From Candidatus Tayloriibacteriota bacterium (GTDB taxonomy: Bacteria; Patescibacteriota; Minisyncoccia; Phycocordibacterales; SIBU01), in NCBI GenBank assembly GCA_009695005.1, contig SIBU01000007.1, forward strand, positions 1 through 44,654: a DNA stretch of 44,654 nt. Direction: 5' to 3'. Numbering within the stretch: position 1 is the first letter of the stretch; every line of letters starts with the position of its first letter. This document shows positions 19,320 to 29,823 of this stretch, piece by piece. Under the pieces are notes generated by a model. It was not told the origin of the DNA and did not search any database. It was given only the letters and a program-made list of their open reading frames with translations. The position numbers and the translations under genes were made by a program.

Positions 19320-19922
19320 CTAGTAGACATTTAAATCTCTATTAACTAGCAATCTCAAAGCATCCACAATAGACCGTGCATCATTTAATCCATCATGGCC
19401 TTGTCTAGAAACTTTACCTCCGACCGCCTCCACGATTGTACTACTCATATAACCCTCAGTTTTAATTCCATTACTTACAAAAATATCCCTTACATCTTTA
19501 AATCTTTCATTTGCAAAAGGAAAATTCAGGCCAAGAATCCGACAATTATCCAAAACTTCATCGCTATCTAGGCCCCAAGAATACAAGGTATCGCCGTGAC
19601 TCCATTCGTAAAAATTTCCAACTCCCTCTTGAAGTGTCTTTCCTTCTTGTTCAACCTTATTTTGGGTTATCTTAGTTAGATCAATAAAATATTGTGAAAG
19701 AAGAGGATTTTTTATTGGCTTAATATAACAAACAAAAGAATCTAGCTCTCGTAATTCTTTTGTTTCAGTTTCAACTCTAACAGCCCCAATTTGCACAATT
19801 TCTTTGTACTCGTTCGGACCACTCCAATTTCGAGCCATAGCGCCCTCCCAGGTCGTCAACTCAGTGTCAAACGCGATAATAGTTTTAGGGAGATTTAACA
19901 TACAAATTTCACACGACAACAA
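19320..19922 (-). CDS. DnaQ/ERI-1-like 3'-5' exonuclease family protein
   Basis: IIAFDTELTTWEG (DxE), EIVQIGAVRV, GHDGLNDARSIVDALRLL. Confidence 0.75.
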   Translation of the reverse strand: MLSCEICMLNLPKTIIAFDTELTTWEGAMARNWSGPNEYKEIVQIGAVRVETETKELRELDSFVCYIKPIKNPLLSQYFIDLTKITQNKVEQEGKTLQEGVGNFYEWSHGDTLYSWGLDSDEVLDNCRILGLNFPFANERFKDVRDIFVSNGIKTEGYMSSTIVEAVGGKVSRQGHDGLNDARSIVDALRLLVNRDLNVY

Positions 19923-19962
19923 GACTACTACAATGTTTTGGAGAACATTGGAATATACTAAA

Positions 19963-21621
19963 TTACTTTTTTTTTGATCTCTCGACTACAGCCTTTATAA
20001 AAGCGGTAAACAGAGGGTGTGGGTTAAGAGGTCTAGCCTGAAGCTCAGGATGAAATTGAGTACCAAGAAAGAACGGGTGCACTTTTTTTGGCAACTCAGC
20101 AATTTCCATTAAAATACCATCTGGTGAAGTGCCGGAAAATACAAGACCTGCCTTTTCAAGATGTCCGATATATTCTGGGTTCACCTCATAACGATGACGA
20201 TGACGTTCCTCAATTACATCCTTTCCGTAAACCTCTCTCGCAATGGTTTTAAATTTTAGATGAGCCGGATATACACCAAGACGCATTGTTGCCCCGTATT
20301 TCCCATCTGCAAGAAGTTTTTTTTGTTCCGGCATGATGTCAATAACTGGATAAAGAGTATTTTTATTTATTTCGGTTGTATTTGCCTCTGCCAACCCGAC
20401 TACATTTCGGGCATACTCAATACAAGCAAGTTGCATACCATAGCAAAGTCCGAAATAAGGAATTTTATTTTCTCTTACATATCGAATGGCCAAAAGAATA
20501 CCCTCGATACCACTTTCACCAAAACCTCCAGGAACCAAAACACCATCGAATTCTTTGAGGATAGAAACATCCATCGTCCCCTTTTCAAATTCCTTTGAAT
20601 TAATCCAGGTCAATTTTGGCTTTCGTCCAACCTTATACGACGAAATCTTGACCGCCTCAATAACAGAAAGATAAGCGTCGGAAAGCACAAAGTCACCGGT
20701 ATCAAAATATTTTCCAACAACCGCAATTTTAACCTCCTCTGTAGCGGCATGAACACTTCCAGCAAATTTCTTCCATGTAGCTAGACCATCCTTCTTAACT
20801 CTGGTAGTTAAGCGAAGAGTTTTCATCAAAATATCGCCCATCTTTTCCTTTTCAAAATTAATCGGCACATCATAGATGCTACTGATATCAGGAGCAGAAA
20901 TAACATTCTCTTCGGGAACCGAGCAAGAAATAGAAAGCTTTTCCTTCCGCTTTTCATCAAGAGGTGAAGCGCTTCTCGCAATAATAATATCGGGCTGAAC
21001 ACCGTAAGAGTTAAGTTGACGAACGGCGTTTTGCGTCGGCTTGGTCTTCATCTCTCCAATATTTCCCGGAACTGGCAAATACGAGACAAGAATAAAAGCG
21101 ACATCATCTGGATTTTTCAAATTCAGAATACGCGCCGCCTCAATAAACATCATGTTCTGATAATCACCGACAGTACCACCGATTTCCACAACGGTAATAT
21201 CCGAACCACTAACCTCCGCTGAACGAGTAAATCGCCTACGAATCTCCTCTGTCACATGAGGAATTGCCTCCACACACTTACCCTTGTACTCAAGAGCACG
21301 CTCCTTTTTCAAAACAGTAAGATAAACTTGACCACTTGTCATATAATCCTCTGAAGACAAATCACGGTCCAAAAACCTCTCATAATTACCCATATCTTGA
21401 TCCGTTTCAAGACCGGACTTTAAAACAAAAACCTCACCGTGCTCTGTGGGGTTCATAGTTCCAGCATCAACATTTAAATAGGGATCCACCTTAACCAAGT
21501 TAACAGAAAAACCCTTTGCCTGAAGAAGATAACCGATGGAAGAAGTAGCAATACCTTTACCAACGCCCGACATCACACCACCTATTACAAAAATATACTT
21601 ATGATTTTTTTTTCGCGCCAT
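19963..21621 (-). CDS. pyrG: CTP synthase
   Basis: KYIFVIGGVMSGVGKGIATSSIGYLLQAKGFSVNLVKVDPYLNVDAGTMNPTEHGEVFVL; GATase FGLCYGMQLA; FHPE. Confidence 0.98.
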   Translation of the reverse strand: MARKKNHKYIFVIGGVMSGVGKGIATSSIGYLLQAKGFSVNLVKVDPYLNVDAGTMNPTEHGEVFVLKSGLETDQDMGNYERFLDRDLSSEDYMTSGQVYLTVLKKERALEYKGKCVEAIPHVTEEIRRRFTRSAEVSGSDITVVEIGGTVGDYQNMMFIEAARILNLKNPDDVAFILVSYLPVPGNIGEMKTKPTQNAVRQLNSYGVQPDIIIARSASPLDEKRKEKLSISCSVPEENVISAPDISSIYDVPINFEKEKMGDILMKTLRLTTRVKKDGLATWKKFAGSVHAATEEVKIAVVGKYFDTGDFVLSDAYLSVIEAVKISSYKVGRKPKLTWINSKEFEKGTMDVSILKEFDGVLVPGGFGESGIEGILLAIRYVRENKIPYFGLCYGMQLACIEYARNVVGLAEANTTEINKNTLYPVIDIMPEQKKLLADGKYGATMRLGVYPAHLKFKTIAREVYGKDVIEERHRHRYEVNPEYIGHLEKAGLVFSGTSPDGILMEIAELPKKVHPFFLGTQFHPELQARPLNPHPLFTAFIKAVVERSKKK

Positions 21622-21786
21622 ACAGTTTTGCTATCAATAAAATAACAACCTTTTAAATCTGAAGCATCAAATAAAATACGAATTTAACTCGCAAATTATA
21701 AACCAAACAAACAGGCTAGTCCCCTGTTTGGAACCCAAAATCTATGGTTTAAATATTATCAAAATTTCAAATCAAAATTTGCCACT

Positions 21787-22713
21787 CTACATCCTTAAAT
21801 ACCTTCTGACTGCCAAATAACTGGAAACCGAACCGAGCACTATTCCGCAACCAATGATGATAACAAAAATTTGAGCGAAGTTAACAACGTAATAGTGAAA
21901 AACATTGATGCCATTGAAAAAATTAGCAGTTGAGGTACCAAGGTAATACGTTAAAGGATAGAAGGTACCCAAAGTAAGGGCCGACGCCACAAGACCATAG
22001 AGAATTCCGGAAATCACAAACGGTCCACGGATGTATTTATTGGAAGCCCCAACGAGCTTCATTACTGAAATTTCGTCACGTGAAGTATAAATTACTAATC
22101 TTATAGTATTGAAAGTAATAATGATTGAAATGATAATCAGCGCAACAGTGGCAGCGAGTCCAAACTTTTTTGCTGAATTGATAATTTTTGATAAAACCGT
22201 AATTGCAGTCTTGTTGTCATCGTAATTTATTTTAGAAATTATTGCCTGCTTATCGGCAGAAAGAGCGTTATCGCTTCTTAAAAAGTTTGCGACTGTTTCA
22301 TACTGACCAGGTTCCTTGGCAACAATATTTAAAACGGCACTCAAGGGATTCTCAGAAAGTTCCGCTAAAGCGTCCAAAGTTGGAGCATCATTTTCGTGAC
22401 GTTTTTTAAAATTAACCAAAGCTTGCTCGCGGGTGACATACTCAACCGACTTTACCTCGGGCATAATTTTAAGTGATTTCTGAAGAGCTAAAATGTCAGC
22501 CTCAAGAGCGGAAGTCGAAAGATACACGTTTACATCAACCTTGCTTTTTAAATCCCTGAGCGAAGCATCCAAAGTGGCCAACAGAAAAAGCACAGACCCA
22601 ATAACCGAAAGAGTTACAGTCATAATAAGAATTGAAGAAAGCGAAACAAAACCGTTTCTCCAGAAACTTATAAAACCGGCCTTTATTACCCTTTTAATAT
22701 TGGTAAAAAACAT
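21787..22713 (-). CDS. ftsX: Cell division protein FtsX
   Basis: FtsX-type TM topology; KSVEYVTREQALVNFKKR, SRDEISVMKLVGASNKYIRGPFVISG; adjacent to ftsE. Confidence 0.93.
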   Translation of the reverse strand: MFFTNIKRVIKAGFISFWRNGFVSLSSILIMTVTLSVIGSVLFLLATLDASLRDLKSKVDVNVYLSTSALEADILALQKSLKIMPEVKSVEYVTREQALVNFKKRHENDAPTLDALAELSENPLSAVLNIVAKEPGQYETVANFLRSDNALSADKQAIISKINYDDNKTAITVLSKIINSAKKFGLAATVALIIISIIITFNTIRLVIYTSRDEISVMKLVGASNKYIRGPFVISGILYGLVASALTLGTFYPLTYYLGTSTANFFNGINVFHYYVVNFAQIFVIIIGCGIVLGSVSSYLAVRRYLRM

Positions 22714-22744
22714 AACTGAATTATACTTTGATTATATATTAACT

Positions 22745-23425
22745 TCAAAGAGAATACTTACCGCTTTTATCGTCGCGCACAATCTTTCCGTTTTCCATAG
22801 TCACCACCCTCTTGCCCAAAGAGTCAATCACCCCTTTGTTGTGGGTGGTCAGAACAATAGTAGTTCCTAAATCATTAATTTTTTTAAGAATCTGTATCAC
22901 ATCATAAGTATTTACTGGATCCAGATTGCCGGTTGGTTCATCGGCAATAATAATGTCGGGCTGATTAACAATCGCTCGGGCTATAGCCACTCTTTGCTTT
23001 TCCCCACCGGATAATTCATGCGGAAAACTCCAAATTTTCTTACCCAATCCAACTAAATCCAAAACATGTGGCACGTCCGACTCAATTTCTTCATCAGTTC
23101 GTCCGGCCGCCTCCATAGCAAAGGCGATATTTTCATATGAAGTTTTGTTAGGTAGAAGGCGGAAATCCTGAAAAATAGTACCAATTCTTCTTCGCAACTG
23201 ATTCATTTGTCGCTTCTTTAAAGAATGAATATCAAATGCCTCAAAAAATATTTTTCCGCTTGTAGGTTTTTCTTCAGCTAAAATCATCTTGAGCAAAGTA
23301 GTCTTCCCGGCTCCGGAGTGACCCACAATAGAAACAAACTCCTTCGGCTTTACCGTAAAAGTAACATCCGAAAGTGCCACGAAATCGTCCGAATAAATTT
23401 TGGAAACATTATCGAAAAAAATCAT
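22745..23425 (-). CDS. ftsE: Cell division ATP-binding protein FtsE
   Basis: GHSGAGKTTLLKMI, FQDFRLLPNKTSYENIAFAMEAAGR, LSGGEKQRVAIARAIVNQPDIIIADEPTGNLD. Confidence 0.95.
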   Translation of the reverse strand: MIFFDNVSKIYSDDFVALSDVTFTVKPKEFVSIVGHSGAGKTTLLKMILAEEKPTSGKIFFEAFDIHSLKKRQMNQLRRRIGTIFQDFRLLPNKTSYENIAFAMEAAGRTDEEIESDVPHVLDLVGLGKKIWSFPHELSGGEKQRVAIARAIVNQPDIIIADEPTGNLDPVNTYDVIQILKKINDLGTTIVLTTHNKGVIDSLGKRVVTMENGKIVRDDKSGKYSL

Positions 23426-23486
23426 AAAAAACTGTTTGAATAGGCCTAATTATATAGTATTTTTACATCTGAATCAAAAGGAAAAG

Positions 23487-24371
23487 TTATAAATCCTTTT
23501 CAGCATCAATAAATTCGTCCAGATCACCAGCAAGAACATTATCAACTTGTGAAGTTTCCATTCCAGTTCGATGATCTTTAACCATTTTGTACGGATGCTG
23601 TACATACGAACGAATCTGATTTCCCCACTCCACACTCGTGGTTTTTGAAATATACATCCCTTTCTCCTTCGCCTTGCGTTCATCCTCCTGCAATCTATAT
23701 AATTTTCCACGAAGAATGGAAAGTGCTTGCTCCTTGTTTTGAGCAAGACTTCGCTCAGTTGTAACATGAACAGAAAGTTTTGTTGGAACATGAACAATAC
23801 GAACCGCAGTTTCTCGCTTATTTACATTTTGCCCTCCAGGACCGCCAGCCTTTGCGATTGAAATTTCCAAATCTTTATCAAGAATTACAATTGAATTTTC
23901 ATGAATTTTTTCAAATTTAGGAATTATTTCAACCATAGAAAAAGAAGTGTGGCGTTTCTGTTGCGCATTAAAAGGTGATACCCGTACCAAACGATGAACA
24001 CCACTTTCATTTTTAAGTGAACCGTAAACATTCTTTCCGTGAATTTCCACTGTTATGTTTCTAAAGCCTCCATGATCATTACTATTTTGATGAATCATTA
24101 TAATTTTCCACCCTCTGTTTTCAAAATACTTTCTATACATTGAAAAAAGCATAGCTGAAAAATCTTCAGCGTCATCTCCTCCGGCACCGGAAAAAATTGT
24201 CATAACAGCATCGCCTGCATCATACGGGCTTCCGCCTTTTGCTTCAATTTTAAGCTCTTGAAGCTCTTTGATGGCAGCTTGCGCCCGATTTTTGTCCGCC
24301 CAAAAATCGGGCGCATTCATAGCCTCTTCAAGCTCTTTTATTCTATTTTGCCTTTTTTGCTTTTCGTCCAT
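23487..24371 (-). CDS. prfB: Peptide chain release factor 2 with shortened domain 1
   Basis: GGQ motif AGGPGGQNVNKRETAVRI, SPF motif VRVSPFNAQQKRHTSF, APDFWADKNRAQ N-terminus. Confidence 0.93.
   Translation of the reverse strand: MDEKQKRQNRIKELEEAMNAPDFWADKNRAQAAIKELQELKIEAKGGSPYDAGDAVMTIFSGAGGDDAEDFSAMLFSMYRKYFENRGWKIIMIHQNSNDHGGFRNITVEIHGKNVYGSLKNESGVHRLVRVSPFNAQQKRHTSFSMVEIIPKFEKIHENSIVILDKDLEISIAKAGGPGGQNVNKRETAVRIVHVPTKLSVHVTTERSLAQNKEQALSILRGKLYRLQEDERKAKEKGMYISKTTSVEWGNQIRSYVQHPYKMVKDHRTGMETSQVDNVLAGDLDEFIDAEKDL
24258..24345. repeat. 88-bp direct repeat, copy 1 (inside prfB 5' end)
   Basis: Identical to 25922-26009 by reading. Confidence 0.95.
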
Positions 24372-24379
24372 TTTTAATA

Positions 24380-26059
24380 TCAGATTTTGAATATCTCAAG
24401 CCAACTGTTTTTATCTTCTTCACTTATAATATACGCGTACGGTTGAGAAATAAATACTCGCACCGGATTACCGTAAGTAGAAACCCCCGCGGTACCATAC
24501 AAATAAGATTGGTCATCAAACTGAGTAGCGTCAAATATCTGAAATATTTTTGATGGGTAGTCAACAGAATACACATTTCCGCCTGAAGAAAACAACCACA
24601 CTGGCCTTGCTGGGGTAACACCAAGCCTGCCTTGAGGCGGTCGGTTTGGATTTGATATATCTAGAGCCAGAATTTGTCCTTGAGCGGCTGAGATTGTCAC
24701 ATATAGATATTTACCAGAAAGAGCGAGGGAAACTGAATCTGGTCCAATATATGTATTACTGACAAGCGAAGGTTCAGTAGGGATCGATACATCAAGAATT
24801 TGCAAATCTCCTGAATTATGACTGAGCACATATGCGTAATGGCTGTCTACGGCAACATCTACTGGGTATTCACCGACAACCGTCTGACCGACAGGCAAAG
24901 GCTTAATCGGATTAGAAATATCAATGACTTGCAGATATCCATTTTCCTGTTTTGGGAAACCGAGATATGTTTTTACATTAGCTGCCCCGACTGATGTTAT
25001 GTAGGCGTATTTTCCTTGCACCACGATCGAACGGGGTCTTAGGAGTGTAGATACTTCAGCAATGCGCACGGGTTTCGATGGGAGTGATATGTCAAAGATT
25101 TCTAGAAGACTATCAGCAACGTCTACTATATAGGCAAACTTTCCTGAAACAGCGATAGCCTGTGGGCCGTGTTTAAGCAATGTCGTATGTAAGAGGAGCG
25201 GTTTACTCGTATCTGATACATCAAAAACCTGTAATGAACCCCCTGCTTCACGATCCGGCCCGTAGGACACGACATAAACATACTGTTCTGAAACTGCGAT
25301 TGATATCGCGTCGGGAGGTAGAGAGATTCGTGCCGCCAAACCAATACTTGGTCGCGGGAGTGAACACTTAGTTTTCTGAGAAAGTAACGTAAATAAATTT
25401 CCCGCATCAACCGAGCTATCAAACTGAGTACCGTCAGGAAAAACCCACACGGGATATTTGATTGTGGGGTCGCTTTTGAACATACAAAAATCAAACTTGC
25501 TTTTTGTTACATCGGTCTCATCCGTAGTGCAGGTGGCAAAAGGCAAATCATATGACGCGACACCGAATAATGACTTCTCCGCCACCGACTCCATATTCCC
25601 ATTTTCATAAAAAGATGAGCCCGAATCTCTAAGACAAGTGACAAAATTTGCTATCACATTTTGAGTAACGACAGGTTTTACATTTGCGGTTTTATCGGAA
25701 ATATTTTTTGAAATAAGAGGTACTGAGGATTTTTGATCCAAAAAAAGAAAGATCGATAAACCGAACAAAGCTACACTAGCCAGAATAAGCACTCCAACAA
25801 TATTTTTCATACTACGAAACGTTGCAAAGGAATTGGAAACCGAACTAATGTCAGCTGCAGTTTCACGAACCGGTACGGCTGTTACAGACTGATCATAACT
25901 TTCAATTTCAACCTTAAGGTTTTGAAGCTCTTTGATGGCAGCTTGCGCCCGATTTTTGTCCGCCCAAAAATCGGGCGCATTCATAGCCTCTTCAAGCTCT
26001 TTTATTCTAATTTCCTTCTGTTTAGCATCCATAAGAATATTCCTCAACAACAAAGCCAC
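24380..26059 (-). CDS. LVIVD-repeat beta-propeller protein with TM anchor and RF2-derived N-terminus
   Basis: Repeats such as YVYVVSYGPDREAGGSLQVFDVSDTSKPLLL, YLQVIDISNPIKPL, DLQILDVSIPTEPSL; N-terminal RIKELEEAMNAPDFWADKNRAQAAIKELQ identical to PrfB; TM NIVGVLILASVALFGLSIFLF. Confidence 0.8.
   Translation of the reverse strand: MALLLRNILMDAKQKEIRIKELEEAMNAPDFWADKNRAQAAIKELQNLKVEIESYDQSVTAVPVRETAADISSVSNSFATFRSMKNIVGVLILASVALFGLSIFLFLDQKSSVPLISKNISDKTANVKPVVTQNVIANFVTCLRDSGSSFYENGNMESVAEKSLFGVASYDLPFATCTTDETDVTKSKFDFCMFKSDPTIKYPVWVFPDGTQFDSSVDAGNLFTLLSQKTKCSLPRPSIGLAARISLPPDAISIAVSEQYVYVVSYGPDREAGGSLQVFDVSDTSKPLLLHTTLLKHGPQAIAVSGKFAYIVDVADSLLEIFDISLPSKPVRIAEVSTLLRPRSIVVQGKYAYITSVGAANVKTYLGFPKQENGYLQVIDISNPIKPLPVGQTVVGEYPVDVAVDSHYAYVLSHNSGDLQILDVSIPTEPSLVSNTYIGPDSVSLALSGKYLYVTISAAQGQILALDISNPNRPPQGRLGVTPARPVWLFSSGGNVYSVDYPSKIFQIFDATQFDDQSYLYGTAGVSTYGNPVRVFISQPYAYIISEEDKNSWLEIFKI
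25922..26009. repeat. 88-bp direct repeat, copy 2
   Basis: Identical to 24258-24345. Confidence 0.95.
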
Positions 26060-26097
26060 TTTATCAAAAAATCGGAGCCAAGGAAAGTTAAATTACT

Positions 26098-26490
26098 TTA
26101 CGCTCCAAACACAATTTCGAACGGGTACATCCCCATACCGCATGTTCCGGACAATGTTCCTTTAGGTTGTGCTCCCAAATCAATTTCAGTGGTCCCAGTC
26201 GCAGGTAAAATCTTACTTATACCCAAACTAGGAATTCGTACAGACGACGAACAATCAAACGTACCATCGGTATTTAAGCGAAGCACTGTTGGCACACCAG
26301 ACTTTGCGCTACTTGTTCTGGGGGCGAAACCTCCTTTGGCTCGAAGTTCAACCACCTGCTTTCCTTGCTCCATACTTACATTATGTACATTCGCAACTGG
26401 TTGATTTGAAGTACTAGAGCCACCGATTAAAACTATAGCGCCTCCAATCATTATTGCGGCAATAATCACAGAAACTGCGGTTGAATTCAT
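26098..26490 (-). CDS. Membrane-anchored cupredoxin-like protein
   Basis: VELRAKGGFAPRTSSAKSGVPTVLRLNTDGTFDCSSSVRIPSLGIS...GTLSGTCGMGMYPFEIVF; N-terminal TM; next to copper genes. Confidence 0.7.
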   Translation of the reverse strand: MNSTAVSVIIAAIMIGGAIVLIGGSSTSNQPVANVHNVSMEQGKQVVELRAKGGFAPRTSSAKSGVPTVLRLNTDGTFDCSSSVRIPSLGISKILPATGTTEIDLGAQPKGTLSGTCGMGMYPFEIVFGA

Positions 26491-26494
26491 AATA

Positions 26495-27523
26495 TTATAA
26501 ATTAAATACTGGTCTTATTAATCCAACGATAACTAAAGAATTAACAATATTGAGGATCGCAAACATTATAACAATTAGTCCAGCAGACTTAAAGAATGCC
26601 CCTGAATACCGACTATCCTTAACACCGGAAGAACTGAAACTAAGTATCGCAAGTACCGGCAATGTACCGAGCGCAAAGGAAAGCATGGTCAGTGCTCCCG
26701 CCCAAAAACTTCCGGTTCCTAAAGCGTAAACTTGCATAGACTGGGTAAATCCGCACGGTAAAAAGAAAGTGGCAGCGCCCAAAAGTAAGGGCGTCATTGT
26801 ATGATTTATTTTTGCCAATCCAAAAGTTTTACTCGAAATAAATTTCGGCATATAAAATCCGAAACGTTTCAATTTTGGAAAAACATCGAGCAGATTAACC
26901 CCAAGCATCAACATAACAATTCCTATGGTAAAACTTAGGGCAAAAGTGGCAAAGGTACTGAGTTGAAAAGCCGAACCCAAAGCCCCTATCACACCGCCCA
27001 ATACAAAGAAAGATACCAATCGGCTACCGTGAAAAAATAATTGAGGTCGCCACTTATCACCTTCTTTAGCAAAAGTAGCAGACATGGAAAGTAACAGACC
27101 CCCCACAACCGCCATACAAGAGGACAGTGAAGCCACGATTCCTATTACAAAAGCCGTGCCATATGACATTGTGCCAGTATTGATCAAATTAACTACGCCC
27201 ATTTTTTGCAATAGGACAAACAAAAATATAAAGCCGAACGCGACAGGAACCGCAATACGAAATTCCTCCCACTTTACAAATCTTTTTTCTGGCTCAGTTT
27301 TAAGTGAGTGTTTTGAAAGCACTCCAGAAAGCTCCCGTGCCACATCTTCAAGTGTCATATCGCCGAAATCTCCGAAAACTTCAACCGTCTTAGAATGTAA
27401 ATTCGACTTTACTGAGACCACTTTGGAATGCTCTTTGAGTTCCACATCAGTCAAAAGAACGCAGGCCTCACAGTGCATTCCATGAACGTGCAAAACATGT
27501 TTCTTGTGATTTTTGTTTTCCAT
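26495..27523 (-). CDS. HMA-domain plus TauE/SafE- or DsbD-like membrane protein
   Basis: N-terminal HVHGMHCEACV HMA motif; multi-TM with SLSSCMAVVGGLLLSMS and LPCGFTQSMQVYALGTGS. Confidence 0.8.
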   Translation of the reverse strand: MENKNHKKHVLHVHGMHCEACVLLTDVELKEHSKVVSVKSNLHSKTVEVFGDFGDMTLEDVARELSGVLSKHSLKTEPEKRFVKWEEFRIAVPVAFGFIFLFVLLQKMGVVNLINTGTMSYGTAFVIGIVASLSSCMAVVGGLLLSMSATFAKEGDKWRPQLFFHGSRLVSFFVLGGVIGALGSAFQLSTFATFALSFTIGIVMLMLGVNLLDVFPKLKRFGFYMPKFISSKTFGLAKINHTMTPLLLGAATFFLPCGFTQSMQVYALGTGSFWAGALTMLSFALGTLPVLAILSFSSSGVKDSRYSGAFFKSAGLIVIMFAILNIVNSLVIVGLIRPVFNL

Positions 27524-27527
27524 ATAT

Positions 27528-29822
27528 TTATAATTTTACACTTCTAAGACGAAGTGAGTTACCCACAACCGACACACTGCTAAACGCCATAGCAAAACCC
27601 GCAAATACCGGACTAAGCAACCAACCAAAAATGTGATAAAACAAACCGCCAGCCAGAGGGATCCCTATTATATTATAGAAAAATGCCCAAAAAAGATTTT
27701 GCTTGATTCCTCTCATGGTAAATCTTGAAAGATGAATCGCTTTAACCAATTTTGAAATATCTCCATGCAAAAGAGTAATACCAGCAGTTTCTATAGCTAC
27801 GTCAGTCCCGGTTGCCATGGCAATACCAACATCTGCCTGAGCCAAAGCCGGCGCATCATTAACTCCATCCCCCGCCATCGCAACAATTAAACCCTTAGCC
27901 TGAAGTTCTTTTATTTTGTTTAACTTATCTTCCGGCATGACTCTAGAAACAACTTCATCAATTCCAACCTGTTTAGCAATATATTTTGCAGTATTTTCAT
28001 CATCACCTGTAAGCATCACAACCTTAATACCGAGCTGATGAAGACTGGTAACGGCCTCAACAGCTTTCGGTTTAATTGCATCGGCAACCATCACAATACA
28101 TAGCACTTTTTCTTTAGTGGCCAAAATGACGGGAGTTTTTCCTTCTTTTGTTTCCTTTTCCAAAACTGAAATATCAAATGGTAATTTTAAATCGTGTGCA
28201 ACCTTAGGACTGCCGACCCAATACTCTACACCCAAGACAAACCCTCTAATCCCCTTACCCTTTATTGCTTCAAATTTTTCAACATCAACAAGATTGATAT
28301 TTTTCTCTTTCGCACAAGAAACAATCGCGTGAGCAATCGGATGTTCCGATTTATTTTCAAGTGAAGCAATTATAGAAATAATTTCATTTTCGCTTTTTCC
28401 TGACATGTTTTGGATTGAAACGAATTCAGGTTTACCTCGCGTCAAAGTTCCTGTTTTATCAACGACCACAACATTTACTTTATGTAATTTCTCCAGCGTT
28501 GCCGCATCTTTAATTAAAATTCCTTCACGGGCTCCCTTGCCAACCCCAACAACTATTGCAGTCGGAGTCGCCAATCCAAGCGCACAAGGACAGGCAATCA
28601 CCAAGATTCCTACAAACGAAACAAGACCGTACGAAAGTGCCTGAGAAAAACCTAAATATCCTGATCCAACAATCAACCAAGCACCTAGCGCAACAAACGC
28701 CAACACCAAAACAATCGGCACAAAAATTCCGGAAATCTTATCGGCCAAAGCTTGTATCGGCGCTCTGCTACCTTGTGCTTCCTCAACCATTCTAACGATA
28801 TTCGCCAGTAAAGTTTCCGAACCAACTTTTGTAGCCTTGAAAACAAACGATCCGCTCGTATTTATGGTACCTGACACAACAGTGTCTCCTATTTTTTTTG
28901 AAACTGGCATTGGTTCACCCGTTACTGAAGCCTCATCAACGTAAGAGGAACCCTCGGTAATAACACCATCAACAGGAATTTTTCCAGCAGGTTTAACCAC
29001 AATCAAATCTCCATGAGCAACCTCGTTTATCGGTATCTCAATCTCCTTTCCATCACGTACAACCAGAGCCGTCTTTGCTTGAAGATTTAAAAGTTTCTCA
29101 ATCGCATCTCCGGTTTTTAATTTTGATTTTGTCTCCAAATATTTTCCAAGAGTAATAAAAGTTATAACAATAATCGTCACATCAAAATATGTATTTGAAA
29201 CATTAGGAAAAGATTGCAATAACGTTTCCTCAAAAGCGCTCACAATAAAACTGTAAAGATAAGCAACAGAGGTACCGAGTCCAATAAGCGTATCCATGTT
29301 TGCCTTACCATATCTCAAAAATCTATAAAATCCTTGTAAATATGGTTTACCAACCACAAAAAGCATATATGTCGCCAAAAGTGGGAGAAGATGGTGAAAA
29401 AGTTCCTTCCAAACCAAAGGCATGACGGAAACAATTTTCATTTGATCAAAAATATCCCAAGCCATAACAAAAATACTAATGACGGCTAAGGGTATAGACG
29501 AAATTACTTTAATTCTCATTTCCTCCAATTCAGCCAGTTTTTCTTTTTTTGATTGGTTCACGCCGGAATATTTAGAGTGACCAGCTGGAGACATACTCAT
29601 TTCTTCTGCCGTTGGAATCACCAATGTGTACCCCAAATGTTCGATATGTTTAGAAATAATTTCAGGATTTGTTTTCGAAGAGTCAAAAGATAATTTTGCC
29701 TTCTCTGTACCGTAATTAACTTCCACCGACGCCACACCAGAAACTTTTTTTAAAGTCTTTTCTATAATCGCAGAACATGAAGCACAATGCATTCCTTTTA
29801 CTTTGTAGACTTCAGTATGCAT
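27528..29822 (-). CDS. copA: Copper-translocating P-type ATPase
   Basis: GMHCASC HMA, ACPCALGLATPTA, DKTGTLTRG, MVADAIKP, MLTGDDENTA, AGDGVNDAPALAQAD. Confidence 0.96.
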   Translation of the reverse strand: MHTEVYKVKGMHCASCSAIIEKTLKKVSGVASVEVNYGTEKAKLSFDSSKTNPEIISKHIEHLGYTLVIPTAEEMSMSPAGHSKYSGVNQSKKEKLAELEEMRIKVISSIPLAVISIFVMAWDIFDQMKIVSVMPLVWKELFHHLLPLLATYMLFVVGKPYLQGFYRFLRYGKANMDTLIGLGTSVAYLYSFIVSAFEETLLQSFPNVSNTYFDVTIIVITFITLGKYLETKSKLKTGDAIEKLLNLQAKTALVVRDGKEIEIPINEVAHGDLIVVKPAGKIPVDGVITEGSSYVDEASVTGEPMPVSKKIGDTVVSGTINTSGSFVFKATKVGSETLLANIVRMVEEAQGSRAPIQALADKISGIFVPIVLVLAFVALGAWLIVGSGYLGFSQALSYGLVSFVGILVIACPCALGLATPTAIVVGVGKGAREGILIKDAATLEKLHKVNVVVVDKTGTLTRGKPEFVSIQNMSGKSENEIISIIASLENKSEHPIAHAIVSCAKEKNINLVDVEKFEAIKGKGIRGFVLGVEYWVGSPKVAHDLKLPFDISVLEKETKEGKTPVILATKEKVLCIVMVADAIKPKAVEAVTSLHQLGIKVVMLTGDDENTAKYIAKQVGIDEVVSRVMPEDKLNKIKELQAKGLIVAMAGDGVNDAPALAQADVGIAMATGTDVAIETAGITLLHGDISKLVKAIHLSRFTMRGIKQNLFWAFFYNIIGIPLAGGLFYHIFGWLLSPVFAGFAMAFSSVSVVGNSLRLRSVKL

Positions 29823-29823
29823 A

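Noticed and set aside
28117-28795. Plus-strand ORFs inside copA
   Set aside because: Antisense to a strongly conserved P-type ATPase; low-complexity translations with no motifs.
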